A stretch of DNA of 26,909 nucleotides, from the IMG/VR virus record IMGVR_UViG_3300033144_009183, positions 1-26,909 of that record; one strand, given 5' to 3'. The notes below the pieces were generated by a model. It was not told where the DNA came from, searched no databases, and worked only from the letters and a program-made list of their open reading frames with translations. Within the stretch, counting starts at the first letter, position 1; each line of letters opens with the position of its first letter. Of this stretch, positions 7,351 to 15,487 are shown piece by piece. The DNA is from a virus. Made by a program: the position numbers and the translations under genes.

Positions 7351-9285
7351 TCAACATTTCTCTATATTTTTACGCACAACATCAAGATACCAATCCAACA
7401 AAATATTTATACGATATCTTTGACTTTCAAATATTGAAACAGCATCACTAATTGTTTTAAACCTCGATAACCTTAACTGTATATCATCAAAAAAATCATT
7501 AATATTCCTAATATTAATATTGTGATAAAATTTTAACTTATCATCTGTTAACTTATCTGTTAAATTATTACCAGATAACAAAGACAATAAATTAACAACA
7601 ATTCCACTCGATTTATCAATAACAGTTTCCCGTGAGGCGCGCAATGAACTCTTATAATCATATTTATTATCATGTTCATATGAATCAATCATATCACTTA
7701 AAATTGAATCATACTGATCTAATAACAATGCGTGATATTTCTTTTTTATCTCACTAACAACCGCCCCATTATCTTGAACTATATTAATAGAATCACGAAT
7801 CATCAACTGTTCTCTATCATTCGCCGGTGGCCCTGCTTTCTTTTTCGTACCATATTGATTTTTTGGCTCCTCTGTTTGCGAAATTTTTTTCGGCGAAACA
7901 CCAAAAAGTTTCTTAGCTAATGGACCCTGCAAACCCGGCTCATCAACGGATTGCAAAATAGTTCGCGGAAGTGTGACAAGTCTCCAATATGTTTTCTCAC
8001 GATCTTTATCGGTAAATGGCTCCCTCCCAATCTCTTCTCTTGCCTCATCTTCAGTTATCATATTTCCCTCAAACATCGCAAGCGTATGAAATTCTTTTCT
8101 TATTTTATCATCAACATCAATCTCAGGAATATATAACTCAACTTTATTAGCATCATTAAATGAATCAAAACCACCCTCTTCCAACAATTCATTTATAATA
8201 AATTCATTAACATATACACGAATTCTTTTTTGAAATCTTTTAGCAGCGCCAAGTACAGCCTTATTCAATGCAATAGCAGCCCCACGAGAAGACCCGGCCT
8301 CACCAAGTGAAATAGCTGATTGACCCAAACCTAAATAAATTCTACTTTTAAAATATTCAAGATAGAGATCGACACGCAAGGCTGATTTGCCTTCACCAAC
8401 AGCAACAAGTTTATGCCGCTCAGGTGTGACAAGCATACCGTTAGCAGCCATATTAGCGACAGAAACCTCGGCATCTGTAATCTCATCGGGTTCAGCGGGA
8501 ATCTCCTCAGTACCAACACTATAATGAATAAGAGGTATCGCGTGTTGAAAAACTAAAATCTCAACATTCTCCTCCATCCGCCTAAGTGCCCGAATATCAT
8601 CAAGAACAGCGACGACAGCGGGTGTTCCAAATAATTTTTCAGGCTGCCGATCAAGCGTTATGTGTATAACATCATCTTTTTTATAAAACTTAGGCCTATC
8701 ATATAACAGCTCCTGGTTGTATCCCAATAAAACACCAGTTTCTGAACTAGTAACAGCTTTGATTGCCGGAGTCTCCATCACAAAATAACCGCCAACCGGT
8801 AAAAGTTTTTTGCCATAAAATGTTGTCCTGCGGCGGCCGCCAGATGATGCTTCGGATCTCACTTTAACAACAATGGCATTGTAAAAAAGAACAAGCTGTT
8901 CCGAGATTTCAGACAACAAAACCTCAGTTGGTGTTTCTGTCACCATTGCAATTTGTTTTAACCTTTTTTTAATATAATGAACTGTTTTCGGATTTTTTCC
9001 AACTATTTCATATCCGTTTTCCCATATCAACTCACAATATCTATTTCTGGCCCTTCTAAGTATGCTGTCAACATTAAAAGCCTGTTGAATTATATCAAAA
9101 TCATAATCAGGTGAAACAAGATCATAATTCCTAGGTTGAATATACCGTTTTAAAGCAATATAAAGTTTTTTTGTAACAGGTTTTATACGCCTTTTTATGC
9201 GCTTCAAAGGTTCAATGCTATTTTTCACAATTGCATCACCAATAATGCCACTTTTTGATTTTTTGAATAAATTAATTAGTTTCAC
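7351..9285 (-). CDS. Portal protein
   Basis: The 644-residue protein should form the dodecameric ring through which DNA enters and leaves the head. Portal-like features include RNRYCELIWENGYEIVGKNP (wing region), GRRRTTFYGKKLLPVGGYFV, DDVIHITLDRQPEKLFGTPA, and the helix after it with DDIRALRRMEENVEILVFQH. This order, with H-I-x-L-D followed by a G-x-P loop and a long helix, is typical of phage portals. The C-terminal about 200 residues form an extra helical extension, longer than usual. The start is a GTG whose GTGA overlaps the stop of the upstream gene. It lies between the terminase block and the protease, the canonical place. Confidence 0.85.
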   Translation of the reverse strand: MKLINLFKKSKSGIIGDAIVKNSIEPLKRIKRRIKPVTKKLYIALKRYIQPRNYDLVSPDYDFDIIQQAFNVDSILRRARNRYCELIWENGYEIVGKNPKTVHYIKKRLKQIAMVTETPTEVLLSEISEQLVLFYNAIVVKVRSEASSGGRRRTTFYGKKLLPVGGYFVMETPAIKAVTSSETGVLLGYNQELLYDRPKFYKKDDVIHITLDRQPEKLFGTPAVVAVLDDIRALRRMEENVEILVFQHAIPLIHYSVGTEEIPAEPDEITDAEVSVANMAANGMLVTPERHKLVAVGEGKSALRVDLYLEYFKSRIYLGLGQSAISLGEAGSSRGAAIALNKAVLGAAKRFQKRIRVYVNEFIINELLEEGGFDSFNDANKVELYIPEIDVDDKIRKEFHTLAMFEGNMITEDEAREEIGREPFTDKDREKTYWRLVTLPRTILQSVDEPGLQGPLAKKLFGVSPKKISQTEEPKNQYGTKKKAGPPANDREQLMIRDSINIVQDNGAVVSEIKKKYHALLLDQYDSILSDMIDSYEHDNKYDYKSSLRASRETVIDKSSGIVVNLLSLLSGNNLTDKLTDDKLKFYHNINIRNINDFFDDIQLRLSRFKTISDAVSIFESQRYRINILLDWYLDVVRKNIEKC

Positions 9286-11474
9286 AGTTTTGCCGTCCCT
9301 TCGAGTATTTTTTGAATTTCCTGTAACTCACCGTCTGATAAAACTTTATCACAATTGCAATCCCCATCGCCGTCTAATATACGTCCAACTTCCTGCTGAG
9401 AATAACCCATAAAATTTGTCAATAAAATTTTCACCCCATCTATTGACCAAGGATCCGCATGCTTAAAATAATCCTCGGTCTCTTTCAACACTTGCTCTTC
9501 TTCAGCTGATAATTTTCTTTTTAAATCTTTTTTATCCGAATCAATACCCGTTACACTTTTACCTGTATATATAGTAGTAAACTTTTTGTCTTTTTTAACA
9601 ATATCCTTCAACAAATTAGACATATATCTATCATCAATATCAGCAGCCGCCGCGGCGGCTAATCGCACATTCTCCGACTTCAAATCATCAATTCCTGGCT
9701 CGACGTTTTCTACACAAAGTTCCCAGAATTTCATAAAACCTAAAACATTATCAATCATCCTAATCCATGATTCAAATTTGAGAACAAACACAGCATCATC
9801 CGTTATTTTCTTTGCTTTTAACGCGCTTAACCGGCCATTAGCAAATAAACTTGCAATATATGCACCAAATTCTTTCATAAATCTATCCAAGTAAAGACCT
9901 AATGTTGTCGTCAACTCAAGCCATGGTAAACATTCCCGTCCAAATGCTTTGTACCTAGTCAAATCTTTAGAATTCAAAGCATATTTATTTATGCCAGAAT
10001 TAATCAACTGACCTAACGATGAAAAAACTTTTCTAATTAATGAATTCACTAGTGTAATGACAAAATTCGCAAAATCAACGACAGACTTATTCAAATCCAA
10101 TGTCATTATATTCAACGTGAACTCCAACAAACCTTTTATCATCAATAAATTTTTCTTTCCTAACGCTATCCTCTCACCATGTTCTCCGATATGTGCAACT
10201 TGTTTTCCTAAATTAGCTATTTGTGTTATAATTCTTAAAACACAGCATAAAAAAGTTGGCGACATAACCCAGCTCTTCATGCCGTCTTCGACTGACTTTA
10301 TAAAATCATTATTAATTGTATCAAGAACTGATTTCATACCATTCCACTGTGACGAAAATTTAGTAGAACCATCAGCTCTAGCCTTCAAATATTCTTCCGG
10401 CAAATTAGGCTCAAATTTAATGCCACCTGGAGTTTCAAAACCATCCGGAACATACAAGCTAGCGACCTCCTGCATTGTTTTTATATTTTGAATCTGTGCC
10501 TCGTTTGCCTGCTTGATTGCGAACCATGCCGTGTGTTTTGGTGATTGTTCCCTAACCTTCTCATTCGCTTTTTCAAAAAAATCTTTTTCATGCTGAATAC
10601 AATTAAACAATGAAATTTCCTGAGTAATTTGACCAATTGATGACACCGGATTTATATCAGCATATGCCTTGTCTTGCGCGACATCCATTTGTGCTTCACT
10701 ATCTTCACCCGAATCAACAGCCGCCGTATCTTGAATTTTCTTAAGCTGTTTTTTTAACGGCAAATCACCGCCGCTTTTCAACGAATCTATGGCCGACTTA
10801 ATTTTTTGGGGAATTTTATTAACAAATTTAACACCGGATAATGGCCTAAGCTGAACATAAATGAAACTCAAAACCCATATCAATATTTGATTCCAAACAC
10901 CGCGCATCATTGTCTTAACCATATCATCAAATTTATCCTGCTGTTCCTTTCTGATATCATCCGGAGTTTTATAACCAACCTTATCGGGATCGGCATGGGA
11001 AAACAAAACTTTATTCCTATTATTTAATGATTTACGTTTTACGGCAAAATCTTCAGCTGTTAACTTATCACCCGCCGCCTTTCTACCACAATATGGGCAA
11101 TTAATAGCATCATAAAGCAAACGATCTTTATCTTTGTCTATAGGAATTGATAAATCTTTTAATTGTTTATCGCATTCTTTATCAATCTCATCCAGCTTAT
11201 TATTTATATAATCAGCATATTCAATATATTCGTCAATGACCTGTTGCTCCTCATATGGTAATAAATCTCTGGGGTTTTTAACACCACCAGCCGGTTCACT
11301 CGGCACTTTAATTTCACCAGGATGATGCTTCGCCATATGGGTATTATATTCCAAAACTGTTTTAAATCGTATATCACAGTATTTACAATAAAATGGGTGA
11401 AACGGCGGAACTCCAAAATCACCATCAATTTTTCCGGGAATATGCTGGATAATAGGTTTTTTTAAATCATCCAT
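9282..11474 (-). CDS. Large putative virion protein with N-terminal C2H2 finger
   Basis: The 730-residue protein lies between terminase and portal. Near its N-terminus is a clear C2H2 zinc finger (Cys30, Cys33, Phe37, His46, His50/51). A second CPYC pair occurs at about 128-131, with no obvious partner pair. A hydrophobic segment (about 195-213, WNQILIWVLSFIYVQL) could be a membrane or buried helix, and another lies around CCVLRIITQIANLG. The rest is strongly helical, with Ala-rich (AAAAAADIDDRY) and Lys-rich stretches. The C-terminus is EF-hand-like in composition (LDGDGDCNCD) but not a proven loop. No SD is evident before the ATG. I do not recognise the family; the position suggests a portal-associated or internal virion protein that may contact DNA. 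Confidence 0.55.
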   Translation of the reverse strand: MDDLKKPIIQHIPGKIDGDFGVPPFHPFYCKYCDIRFKTVLEYNTHMAKHHPGEIKVPSEPAGGVKNPRDLLPYEEQQVIDEYIEYADYINNKLDEIDKECDKQLKDLSIPIDKDKDRLLYDAINCPYCGRKAAGDKLTAEDFAVKRKSLNNRNKVLFSHADPDKVGYKTPDDIRKEQQDKFDDMVKTMMRGVWNQILIWVLSFIYVQLRPLSGVKFVNKIPQKIKSAIDSLKSGGDLPLKKQLKKIQDTAAVDSGEDSEAQMDVAQDKAYADINPVSSIGQITQEISLFNCIQHEKDFFEKANEKVREQSPKHTAWFAIKQANEAQIQNIKTMQEVASLYVPDGFETPGGIKFEPNLPEEYLKARADGSTKFSSQWNGMKSVLDTINNDFIKSVEDGMKSWVMSPTFLCCVLRIITQIANLGKQVAHIGEHGERIALGKKNLLMIKGLLEFTLNIMTLDLNKSVVDFANFVITLVNSLIRKVFSSLGQLINSGINKYALNSKDLTRYKAFGRECLPWLELTTTLGLYLDRFMKEFGAYIASLFANGRLSALKAKKITDDAVFVLKFESWIRMIDNVLGFMKFWELCVENVEPGIDDLKSENVRLAAAAAADIDDRYMSNLLKDIVKKDKKFTTIYTGKSVTGIDSDKKDLKRKLSAEEEQVLKETEDYFKHADPWSIDGVKILLTNFMGYSQQEVGRILDGDGDCNCDKVLSDGELQEIQKILEGTAKL

Positions 11475-11480
11475 ATTTAT

Positions 11481-13208
11481 TTAAAATGTTTTCCTCTTCG
11501 GCGCCAGAACACTATTTCGCCGCATGATGCCGGCATTAACAGGTGAAATATGTTTTTTTCTAGCCTCTCGTTTTCTATTCAAATAATTTGGCATATTTCG
11601 TGATATAAGTTTACGAAACTTCGACACATTAGAATCAAAACCATCATCCCTCAGCGGTATCGTTGTCGGAACATGATATGTGCTTAACTGCCTGGTGCAT
11701 GTCGTTGTGTGATATTTCTTTTTCTCATTAATCTCCAAATTAAATCCAAGCAATGCCAAAAAAAGAGCATTAAGTGCATGATCATTGCCGCCGCCATCAT
11801 AGACTGGTCTATCGGTCCCTCTTGAGAATTTAGCAACCTTGAATTCCCTCATTTGCCCAATTATTTTATTCTTATCATCCTCATCATCCGGAATACTAAT
11901 TAAATGATTCTCAACAACTATAACAGCATTATTAACCATATATGGTTTTGCCGGCTTATCTTCTTTTTTACCAGTAACAGGATCCCTGATTTCAAGATTT
12001 CCACCATAATCAATTGGTTTAACTTTCTTATCCAATTCAGTCATAGGGTTGTCCTTGCCGTGCTTCCGCAATGTCTCAATCTGCATTGTGCCGAATCCCT
12101 TATCAACATAGATGGCTAAAAAACTCATACTTTTTGCCAAATTAATAACTCGCTGAACAGATTCTGTTTGAGTATATTCGGATTTTTCAACTCTAATATT
12201 ATCAAAAACTCTAAATGTACCAGTGTCTTTCATTCTTTCGAGTATAACAATAGCGGCGCCATATGTCTCATTCCAGTCAACTCCCATTATATAAAGATTA
12301 TCTTTATTATACTTCAACCCAGGTATTGTTTTTCCCTTTACAATTTTATCACGATAATTATACTTTTTCTTTATCGCATTAAGATCCTGATTTCTGAAAA
12401 CACCTTCTTCAACTGTTCCCCAACCAGCCTCAACCTCGTGTATGTACGTGGTCCTTGACATACTCTTTCTCGCAAAATCATCAGCTTCCTTTGTCCAATT
12501 AGGACTCTTAAATGATGAGTAATGAAATTCTTTTATATCCGGACTAGTACACCACTGGTAAAACAACCCGCGCCGGCCGGAAGGTGTCGATGACGCTATT
12601 ATTGTCGCTCTTGGGTTATTAAAATATATAGGTAAAATAATTTCAGTTATAACATCATCCAATCCATGGTCCATCTCATCTAATAAAGTCAAATCTGATT
12701 CTGAACCACGCATGCCGCCACCCTTTGATGAGCTCTTAGCTCCTAATGTGGCACCATTTATAATCGAACCATTCTCAAATTCCATAATAAAAGGCTTTTT
12801 GACATATCTTGATGGTTTAACACAAGAACCCATCATTAGTTTATCCAAAAAATTAAAAATAAGTCTTATTTGTGACTCATACGGCACAGCTATCAACACT
12901 TTATAATTAGCATTTGTAAATGCAAACCATAATGCTTCAACCGATATAACCAAAGTTTTTCCTAATCTCCGGCCTGTCCTATAAACCTTAATACGATCTT
13001 GTAATATTTTTTTTCCATTTTCACCGACACCCCATGTTGCCTGATATCTCAGCATCTTTTTTTGATAACTCCGCAACCTAAGTGGTTTATATGGATTATT
13101 AGGATCTCTTAATGTCGCCTCAGCCCACTTCACAGGGTCGCTTATAACCTTCAGTTCTTCAAGTTCTTCTTTTGTTAACGGCCTATCTATTTTTTCTATT
13201 TCACTCAT
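11481..13208 (-). CDS. terL: Terminase large subunit (packaging ATPase-nuclease)
   Basis: The 575-residue motor protein pumps DNA into the prohead and cuts it. The ATPase domain has a Walker A of the terminase type (GRRLGKT, 79-85), Walker B with catalytic Glu (LTLLDEMD, Asp177-Glu178) and the coupling motif ASSTPSG (206-211). The C-terminal RNase-H-like nuclease shows its three acidic positions: MGVDWNE (Asp311), IYVDKGFG (Asp369) and GGNDHALNAL (Asp477). All motifs are intact and the length is normal. Seven bases separate it from the upstream gene, and no SD is visible before the ATG, so translation may depend on coupling. It opens the classic terminase, portal, protease, capsid order. Confidence 0.93.
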   Translation of the reverse strand: MSEIEKIDRPLTKEELEELKVISDPVKWAEATLRDPNNPYKPLRLRSYQKKMLRYQATWGVGENGKKILQDRIKVYRTGRRLGKTLVISVEALWFAFTNANYKVLIAVPYESQIRLIFNFLDKLMMGSCVKPSRYVKKPFIMEFENGSIINGATLGAKSSSKGGGMRGSESDLTLLDEMDHGLDDVITEIILPIYFNNPRATIIASSTPSGRRGLFYQWCTSPDIKEFHYSSFKSPNWTKEADDFARKSMSRTTYIHEVEAGWGTVEEGVFRNQDLNAIKKKYNYRDKIVKGKTIPGLKYNKDNLYIMGVDWNETYGAAIVILERMKDTGTFRVFDNIRVEKSEYTQTESVQRVINLAKSMSFLAIYVDKGFGTMQIETLRKHGKDNPMTELDKKVKPIDYGGNLEIRDPVTGKKEDKPAKPYMVNNAVIVVENHLISIPDDEDDKNKIIGQMREFKVAKFSRGTDRPVYDGGGNDHALNALFLALLGFNLEINEKKKYHTTTCTRQLSTYHVPTTIPLRDDGFDSNVSKFRKLISRNMPNYLNRKREARKKHISPVNAGIMRRNSVLAPKRKTF

Positions 13209-13214
13209 AAATAT

Positions 13215-13985
13215 TTATATAATCTCAGAATAAAGCGATGCCTCGCGACCTATGCTTCGCCGGCCATTAAGGTGTGATCGTTGTATAGCTCGCACCGATC
13301 TCTGACGTTCGGTTTTAGCCGCTGATGTCATATAACCAGCACCAAGACCCTCTCCAAATTCTAAACGGCGTATGTTTTCAGATATACGATCCATTGTATT
13401 AATAGCCGCAACGCCCATCTTGAATGTTGCGCCGGCCATACTGGATAACAACTCACCCGCAATAAGTCCACCCATTATAGGCAATGCCACTTTGCCAATT
13501 GCTGAGCCAATAACTGTCATTTTACCAAGAGTTCCAATTCCGGCGTCAATGGCACCGGCCATGCCAGCAACAGGAATATTCGCAGATTTCATAGCCAACC
13601 CAAGATCATTGACGAATTTTGTCGGATTATAAGTTGAAATTGATGTCTTCTTCACGACACCACGAAGAGCTTTCATAAAAGGCGCTTTATAATCACTTCC
13701 GATTTTTAAAGCGTCCATTATTTTAGCGCCGCCGCCCAAATGAACACCTTTCAACCATGACCTGGCATATCCCGCCGTTGTGCTTTTACCCAAAAAACCA
13801 TACTCCGTTGGTAACATAGATGTTATCAAAGACGGAAATATAGTAACACCATGACCAGCCGCCATATGACTGGCGGTGTACAAACCGAAAACCCCGGTTA
13901 ATTGTGCTTTAATATCCGGAAATGGGTTTGCTATGTTTACAGCCGTACTAATTGGAAAGGGCAATCCTGGTCTATCTTCAGCCAC
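13215..13985 (-). CDS. Gly/Ala-rich hydrophobic protein, probable virion component
   Basis: The 256-residue protein starts at GTG with GAGGTG just upstream. Residues about 140-195 form a long Gly/Ala-rich hydrophobic stretch (for example VIGSAIGKVALPIMGGLIAG) that could hold one or two membrane-inserting helices. The C-terminus is basic and polar, with a pattern TERQRSVRAIQRSHLNGRRS that I associate with phage virion proteins near terminase genes, although I cannot name a family. It lies directly upstream of the large terminase and after three other small hydrophobic proteins. A plausible role is an internal or ejection protein. Confidence 0.45.
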   Translation of the reverse strand: MAEDRPGLPFPISTAVNIANPFPDIKAQLTGVFGLYTASHMAAGHGVTIFPSLITSMLPTEYGFLGKSTTAGYARSWLKGVHLGGGAKIMDALKIGSDYKAPFMKALRGVVKKTSISTYNPTKFVNDLGLAMKSANIPVAGMAGAIDAGIGTLGKMTVIGSAIGKVALPIMGGLIAGELLSSMAGATFKMGVAAINTMDRISENIRRLEFGEGLGAGYMTSAAKTERQRSVRAIQRSHLNGRRSIGREASLYSEII

Positions 13986-14067
13986 TAATCACCTCTATTA
14001 ATTTTTCTACAACTTAATTTTTTATCAATATATAAATTGTATAAAATATCTTTATTTATATTCATAA

Positions 14068-14565
14068 TTATATTGTTGAAGCGTGTCTCATTTTGTGCAA
14101 AGCAAGCGAAATGCCATCCGAACTCATGTGGTTTCTAGGCATGCCGCTCCGTTTTGCCCACGATATATAACCGGGTCCCGTCCCTGAAGACGCAATCCGC
14201 CCAACTGGTTCGGATCTAAATGATTTCAAAAGCCCGCCTAACATATTAACACCCATGGTTAATGTTGTTAAACCAATTGCTGCCGTTTTCGGATTTCTTC
14301 CTATTATTCCGCCAATAGTTCTGAACGGTTTTGGAATATTAGACATAAAATTACGCATCCATTTCGTATCAACTTTTGATAATTTTTCCAACTGCATTGA
14401 CCCTATACCTGAAAAATTTGAAACAAGTGAAACCCTTGCCGCAGTTGGCTGAATAGTTGGAATATCTGAAAAAGTTGGTATTTTAACAGACGGCATTCCA
14501 ACAAAATCCTGTCCTCCGAAAACAGATCTAAGAAAACTCCAATTTTTAGGAGGCCATGCTGGCAT
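14068..14565 (-). CDS. Small hydrophobic protein, probable virion component
   Basis: The 165-residue protein begins with MPAWPPKNW; a G-rich element lies about eight bases before the ATG, which overlaps the upstream stop by one base (TAATG). One hydrophobic segment occurs at about 93-115 (TAAIGLTTLTMGVNMLGGLL). The C-terminus is polar and basic (SGMPRNHMSSDG, then LALHKMRHAS), recalling the tail of the next gene. No family is recognised. It belongs to a tight cluster of four similar-looking genes between the Cys-rich/intein gene and terminase. Confidence 0.42.
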   Translation of the reverse strand: MPAWPPKNWSFLRSVFGGQDFVGMPSVKIPTFSDIPTIQPTAARVSLVSNFSGIGSMQLEKLSKVDTKWMRNFMSNIPKPFRTIGGIIGRNPKTAAIGLTTLTMGVNMLGGLLKSFRSEPVGRIASSGTGPGYISWAKRSGMPRNHMSSDGISLALHKMRHASTI

Positions 14566-15284
14566 TATTCATACCCCCGTAATTTATTTCTACTACGACG
14601 ACGCATAGCATTCGTAAGCGCCGATGTCATAACACCCGACGATAATGCCGGTAAACCAACAACGGCCATATTAGATGTCAATGTGGGACCTATTAATCTT
14701 TTACTTGCATGTGCCTGGTTTAAAAATTTAGTTGCCGTTCCAATAGCATTCGATGTTGCGCTTTCTAAATTAACACCGGATTTAATACTCAATCCCTGCT
14801 TATTTATCGCAGTTTTAAGCAAATCCGGAACAACATTTGTTGGAACCGCGGATGATCCACCTAATATATCACTGTACCCTCTAACAGCGTCCATTGTTGC
14901 ATCCAGTACCTTTTTGCGTTTTTGATTGGCGCCCCATCTTATATTCTGTTTTAACATCTTATAAAGAGGTTTTGTAACACCAGATGACAACTCAGCACTA
15001 TACCATTCAGATCCCGTCGGGGCCTTTTTAATAGCGCCAAGAGTTTTCGCGAATGCACCTCTTGCGCCAAAGTACTCGGATGCCGCACGGGGAATATTAA
15101 TCATAGCCTTCATAACACCAATTACCGGTATAAAACCGGTGCCCCACCCATACTTTTGAAATGAACTTTGAAGTATTCTTTGCCCAACTTTGCTGGCGCC
15201 CACTGTATATTTCAAAGCACTTTTTGCCATTGCCGAAACACCAACAGCCAAACTGCCACCGACTAATAATGCGCCAACACTCAT
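14565..15284 (-). CDS. Gly/Ala-rich hydrophobic protein with basic C-terminus
   Basis: The 239-residue protein has a hydrophobic N-terminal helix (VGALLVGGSLAVGVSAMA) without a typical signal cleavage site. A second hydrophobic region lies near the C-terminus (MAVVGLPALSSGVMTSAL), followed by an Arg-rich end (NAMRRRSRNKLRGYE). AGGAG lies about 11 bases upstream of the ATG. Composition resembles the two genes downstream, which suggests related roles in one complex. No named homology is recognised; membrane-active internal virion protein is a reasonable guess. Confidence 0.42.
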   Translation of the reverse strand: MSVGALLVGGSLAVGVSAMAKSALKYTVGASKVGQRILQSSFQKYGWGTGFIPVIGVMKAMINIPRAASEYFGARGAFAKTLGAIKKAPTGSEWYSAELSSGVTKPLYKMLKQNIRWGANQKRKKVLDATMDAVRGYSDILGGSSAVPTNVVPDLLKTAINKQGLSIKSGVNLESATSNAIGTATKFLNQAHASKRLIGPTLTSNMAVVGLPALSSGVMTSALTNAMRRRSRNKLRGYE

Positions 15285-15286
15285 TT

Positions 15287-15487
15287 TTAATAATTCTCCT
15301 GATCCTGATTTATGTGCCGTTTACCGCCAAAATTATTAAGAAAAAAACCCAAACCCGCGGCAGATCCAAGAACAATACCGGTTTTGGCACCCCTTCTCTT
15401 TAAAAACTGACTCAATTTTATATTCTTTTCGCTCATTGTCTGCAGCATTCTGATAACACCCTTTGCGCCATTTATAGGATTATTCAT
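15287..15487 (-). CDS. Small single-helix hydrophobic protein
   Basis: The start is set at the ATG at 15487 because AAGGAG lies six to seven bases upstream; a longer reading from 15517 would overlap the preceding gene by 38 bases. The product has 66 residues: a polar basic N-terminal half, one hydrophobic Gly-rich helix (GIVLGSAAGLGFFLNNFGG, about residues 37-55) and a short polar tail. It could be a membrane-anchored or internal virion peptide. A holin is a less likely alternative, since the helix is short and no lysin is nearby. Confidence 0.45.
   Translation of the reverse strand: MNNPINGAKGVIRMLQTMSEKNIKLSQFLKRRGAKTGIVLGSAAGLGFFLNNFGGKRHINQDQENY

Noticed and set aside
10057-10491. 144-codon plus-strand frame opposite the C2H2-finger protein
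   Set aside because: Antisense shadow; no ribosome site and no recognisable domain.
15287-15487. Holin reading of the 66-residue single-helix protein
   Set aside because: No endolysin nearby, and the gene belongs to a cluster of similar hydrophobic putative virion proteins.
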